A stretch of 64,000 bases of DNA from Amycolatopsis sp. FDAARGOS 1241 (GTDB lineage Bacteria > Actinomycetota > Actinomycetes > Mycobacteriales > Pseudonocardiaceae), in the NCBI RefSeq assembly GCF_016889705.1, contig NZ_CP069526.1:8646001-8710000 (forward strand), read 5' to 3'. The stretch's first letter is position 1. Each line of letters starts with the position of its first letter. Below the pieces are notes generated by a model that had not been told where the DNA came from, ran no database searches, and was given only the letters and a program-made list of their open reading frames with translations. A program made the translations under genes and the position numbers. Shown here piece by piece: positions 60,915-64,000 of this stretch.

Positions 60915-62143
60915 GAGGAGGCCGGGGATCGGTTGCTGGTCGACGTCGCGCGGCGGGATCCGTGGTGGTTTGGTGGCGTTGGTCGTGATCGCGGTGGTGG
61001 CGACGGGCGCGAGTTGCTGTTGCCCGGGGCGCTCGCCGCGGCGGCCGATGCGGTGTTGAGCGGGCGGGGGGCCGGGCGTACGGTCGCGTGGCTGCTGGCC
61101 GTCGGCGCGGCGGAGATCGCGGCGGACGTGGTCGGCGGGGTCGTGGTGGTTCGTGGTGGCCAGGTAGACGAGGGCGCCGAGCGCCGCGCCGGGCGTCAGC
61201 TCGCCGTTCGCGACCAGGCGCGGCGCGAGGACCAGCGAAAGCACGAGCGGCAGGAACGCGCCGAGGGAGATCACCAGCGACCGTCGAGGTCCAGGTTCCG
61301 GACGACCGGCACCGGCGCGGCGCCCCAGCGGAAGGTGAGGCCGCGGACGTTGAGGTCGGTGTTCCGCGGCTTCGCGGTCGCGCGGGGTGGCTCGGGCACC
61401 TCCGCGGTTTCGGCCAGCCGGCGCAGGGCGACGAGCAGGCGCAGCACGACCGTCCCGGCGGTGGCCGCGAGGCCGCGCAGCGCGGGTTGCATAGCTGCGG
61501 CCGGGTGACCACCTCGCCGTGATCGGCCCGAGCGGAATCGGCAAGTCGACCTCGCCGCCCTGCTCACGGGACTGCTCACCCCGCAGGCCGGCCAGGTGCT
61601 GCTCGACGGGGTGCCCGTCGCCGAGGCCGCGAGCCGGCACGACCTCATCGCGCTCATCCCGCAGCAGGCGTACCTCTTCGCCGGCACGGTTCGCGACAAC
61701 CTGGGACTTTTCGCCCCCACCGCCACGGACGAGCACCTGGCCCGAGCGGCGGACGCCGTCGGCGCGGCAGGCCTGCTCACCCGGCTCGGCGGCCTCGACG
61801 GCGAACCCGGCCACGAAGCCGAAGGCCTGTCCGGCGGCGAAGCGCAGCTCATCGCCCTCGCCAGGGTCTACGCGAGCGGTGCGGAAGTGGTAATCCTGGA
61901 CGAAGCGACGTCCACTTTGGACCCGGCCGCCGAGGCGCGTGCCGAGCCTTCGCCGCACGTGGTGGCACGCTGGTCGTGATCGCCCACCGGCTGTCCTCCG
62001 CCGTCCGCGCCGGTCGCGTGCTCCTGCTCGACGGCCGCGAGACCCTCATCGGCAGCCACGCCGACCTGCTCGCCCGCTCGGCGCGGTACGCGGCGCTGAT
62101 GCAGGCGTGGCTGCCGGCTGCGCCGGTCCGAACGGCGGGGTGA
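60915..62143 (+). pseudogene. ABC exporter remnant with two segments inverted in place
   Basis: Plus-strand pieces: an N-terminal span (LVALVVIAVVATGAS, then LLLPGALAAAADAVLSG, about 60940-61150), and the ATPase from 61495 (LRPGDHLAVIGPSGIGKST; LIALIPQQAYLFAGTVRDN; LSGGEAQLIALARVY; LDEATSTLDP; VVIAHRLSS) to 62143. Between them the coding sense switches to minus: 61284-61152 reads SLVISLGAFLPLVLSLVLAP to ALVYLATT, and 61492-61284 reads PALRGLAATAGTVVLRLL to PVVRNLDLD. Flipping each piece where it stands restores a continuous exporter. At least four frameshifts and an internal deletion also exist. It probably exported the lanthipeptide. Confidence 0.75.
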
Positions 62144-62548
62144 CCGATTGGCACCATTCACGGCGAATACGTGTCGACAAATCTCTTCAGCGACTACCCG
62201 GCCAGTGGGATCCACCACCGTTCCCGGATTCCACATTCACTCGTTCAGCCCAGCGGGGCACTACCCGCCAATCGACCGGAGCCCGGACCACGGGAAATGC
62301 GGGTAATCGGCCGCCTACCCCTCGTGACCGGCCCGGAAGCGGTGTCGACCGGCAGGTCGGCTACGCGATCGGGAGCACCACGATGGTCTCGTTCGTGGTA
62401 AAAAACGGACCCGCTGATCTGTTCCGTGGTGTAACGAAGGGTGAGTCGAGGATTCATGAGGGCGACCCACCCCGTACCACTGCGGTATCCGCTTCCCCGG
62501 CCGGGTTCCGGCTTTTGCTGACTGTGACTCAGGAGTTCGTGAATCGTC
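62144..62548. other. Intergenic region upstream of the kinase gene
   Basis: No gene is supported. AGGAG at 62531 lies rather far (13 bp) from the GTG start of the kinase. No operator-like repeat is seen. Confidence 0.45.
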
Positions 62549-64000
62549 GTGGAGAACAAGGATGAGTCCGGTAAGGCGTACGACAAGTCGATCCGGAAAA
62601 GGCTGACCAGGACCGTTCTCATCCCGAGCATCACGCTGCTCGTGCTGTGGACCGCGGTCTCGTCGTATTTCTTCATCAACGGCCTGTACGTGCGCCTCGT
62701 CGCCGTCTCCGTGCGCGAGGTGTCGATCCCCGCGATCAACGCGCTGTCGGCGCTGCAGCAGGAGCGCCAAGTCGCGCTGCAGTACCTCGACGGACCCGGC
62801 ACGGGGATCGACCAGCTGCAGCAGCAGGAGAAGGGCACCGACGAGAAGCTCAAGGGCATGCAGGACGCCTTCGCGTCCACGATCTCGAGCGCACCCGCCG
62901 AGATCGCCGACAAGGTCACCGCGCTGAAGTCCCAGCTCGACCAGTTGCCGGTGCTGCGTTCGCAGATCAACTTCCGCACCATCGGCCGCGCTCAGGTGAA
63001 CGGCTACTTCAACGGCCTGCTCGACACCGCGTCGACGCTGTTCGACACCCAGGCCCGCATCGTGCCCGACGCGACGGCCGTGCAGGGCGCGATCTCCGCG
63101 ACCTCGCTGTTCCGCGCGAGCGACCTGATGTCGCGCGAGACGTCGCTGGTGTCCAGCGCGCTGGCGAGCGGGAACTTCGCCCCCGACGACTTCGTGCAGT
63201 TCACGCAGCTGACGGGGTTCTACCGCACGCAGGTCAGCCAGGTCGCGCCGTTCCTCGAGCCCTCGGTGCGCGACCAGTACCAGGCCCTCGTGGCGAGCCC
63301 GGCCTGGAAGCAGCTCACCGACGCGGAGAGCGCGCTCGTGAAGCACGGCCCGTGGACGCAGGACGACCGGGACACGGTGCCGGTCGCGGCGGCGGACTGG
63401 CACACCCTCACCAACCAGGTCGCGAGCGGCCTCACCGCGCTGACGATCGCCCAGGGTGACAAGGTGTCCGCTGCCGCCATCGATTCCGGTGACGCCCAGC
63501 TGCGCAACGCGATCATCGGCAGCATCGTGGCCCTGCTCGCCTCACTGGCCGCGATCATCGTCGCGGTGCGGGTGTCGCGCTCGCTCGTCGACCGCGCCCT
63601 GATGACGCGGCTTGAGCGCCTGCGCAACGACTCACTGGACCTCGCCCGCAACCGGCTGCCGAACATCGTGGGCCGGCTGAAGAACGGCGAACCCGTCGAC
63701 GTGAGCGCCGAGCTGCCGCAGCTCGACCACGGCCTCGACGAGATCGGCCAGGTGGCCGAGGCGTTCAACGTCGCGCAGCTGACCGCCGTCAACGCGGCCG
63801 CCAGTGAGGCCAAGGCCCGCAGTGGTGTCCACAACGTGTTCCTCGGCATCGCGCACCGCAACCAGGTGCTCGTGCACCGGCAGCTGCAGATCCTCGACGA
63901 GATGGAGAGCCGGGAGGAGAACTCCACCCAGCTCGCGTCGCTCTTCCAGCTCGACCACCTCGCGGCCCGTGCGCGCCGCACCACGGAGAACCTGATCATC
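62549..64000 (+). CDS. Conservon-type sensor histidine kinase, nitrate-sensing-like domain (partial)
   Basis: 484 residues to the window edge, continuing beyond. GTG 62549 is the only start after an in-frame stop. A cytoplasmic head IRKRLTRTVLIPSI, span 1, a long extracellular helical domain with ALSALQQERQVALQYLDGP (nitrate/nitrite-sensing type) and MSRETSLVSSALASG, span 2 (SIVALLASLAAIIVAVRVS), a HAMP-like SLVDRALMTRLERLRND, then VHNVFLGIAHRNQVLVHRQLQILDEMESREEN to LFQLDHLAARARRTTENLII, the DHp-like helices of CvnA kinases. Roadblock, DUF742 and GTPase genes are expected just past 64000. Confidence 0.9.
   Translation, partial: MENKDESGKAYDKSIRKRLTRTVLIPSITLLVLWTAVSSYFFINGLYVRLVAVSVREVSIPAINALSALQQERQVALQYLDGPGTGIDQLQQQEKGTDEKLKGMQDAFASTISSAPAEIADKVTALKSQLDQLPVLRSQINFRTIGRAQVNGYFNGLLDTASTLFDTQARIVPDATAVQGAISATSLFRASDLMSRETSLVSSALASGNFAPDDFVQFTQLTGFYRTQVSQVAPFLEPSVRDQYQALVASPAWKQLTDAESALVKHGPWTQDDRDTVPVAAADWHTLTNQVASGLTALTIAQGDKVSAAAIDSGDAQLRNAIIGSIVALLASLAAIIVAVRVSRSLVDRALMTRLERLRNDSLDLARNRLPNIVGRLKNGEPVDVSAELPQLDHGLDEIGQVAEAFNVAQLTAVNAAASEAKARSGVHNVFLGIAHRNQVLVHRQLQILDEMESREENSTQLASLFQLDHLAARARRTTENLII

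Noticed and set aside
59982..61958. A 658-residue minus-strand frame through the 93-bp array and exporter
   Set aside because: Most of it is repeat or antisense. Only the short 61152-61492 parts are meaningful, and they belong to the inverted exporter segments.

Overview
The window is high-GC actinobacterial DNA, most like Amycolatopsis or a close Pseudonocardiaceae relative. The evidence is GC-rich wobble positions, frequent GTG and TTG starts, a pknG-glnX-glnH operon, a cvnABCDE conservon, an XRE/DUF397 pair, a class III lanthipeptide locus and an integrative-element scar in tRNA-Phe. No rRNA, CRISPR array or intact large prophage is visible.

Layout. 1-2533: the end of a FUSC-type membrane protein, then a decayed element bounded by two 65-bp copies of the tRNA-Phe 3' half, then tRNA-Phe, tRNA-Asp and tRNA-Glu. 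2650-10510: small conserved genes, a cold-shock gene, an L,D-transpeptidase lipoprotein, a 40-residue membrane protein, an MHS-family transporter and a thioesterase. 10510-12065: a repeat with paired DnaA-box-like sites and a 75-bp tandem array. 12066-18515: pknG, glnH and glnX, an amino-acid-sensing kinase module. 18611-19765: DUF397 plus a frameshifted XRE regulator. 19873-25305: an acetoin dehydrogenase operon, acoX-A-B-C with acoR last. 25306-27100: low-complexity and tandem repeats, a copper chaperone, a second copy of the DnaA-box element and a second cold-shock gene.

27496-33134 holds a TPP enzyme divergent from a hydroxyacid-oxoacid transhydrogenase/thioesterase pair, then a membrane protein and an isochorismatase-like hydrolase. 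33373-38722 holds a P450 convergent with a complete conservon whose own P450 lacks the ExxR arginine. 39307-43732 holds a GT87 mannosyltransferase, a LysR effector domain without HTH, DUF5997, a pseudogene and an ArsR-SRPBCC/DHFR-like pair. 44060-45327 holds tRNA-Lys and a dead IS5-like element. 45324-55452 holds secreted and membrane proteins (DUF916-like, a purple acid phosphatase, HupE/UreJ, a BMP-like lipoprotein, two SDRs) and a 1124-residue phosphodiester glycosidase/phosphoesterase.

57281-62143 is a class III lanthipeptide locus (lanKC, lanA, exporter) that is recognisable but broken at every gene. The synthetase is frameshifted, the precursor has AGG where the start codon should be, and the exporter has frameshifts plus two adjacent segments each inverted in place. 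The window ends inside a second conservon-type sensor kinase with a nitrate-sensing-like ectodomain.

Most notable: (i) the two-copy element with inverted DnaA-box-like sites, a TAGAAT box and a GC hairpin; (ii) the eroded lanthipeptide locus; (iii) several unrelated tandem arrays lying between operons.
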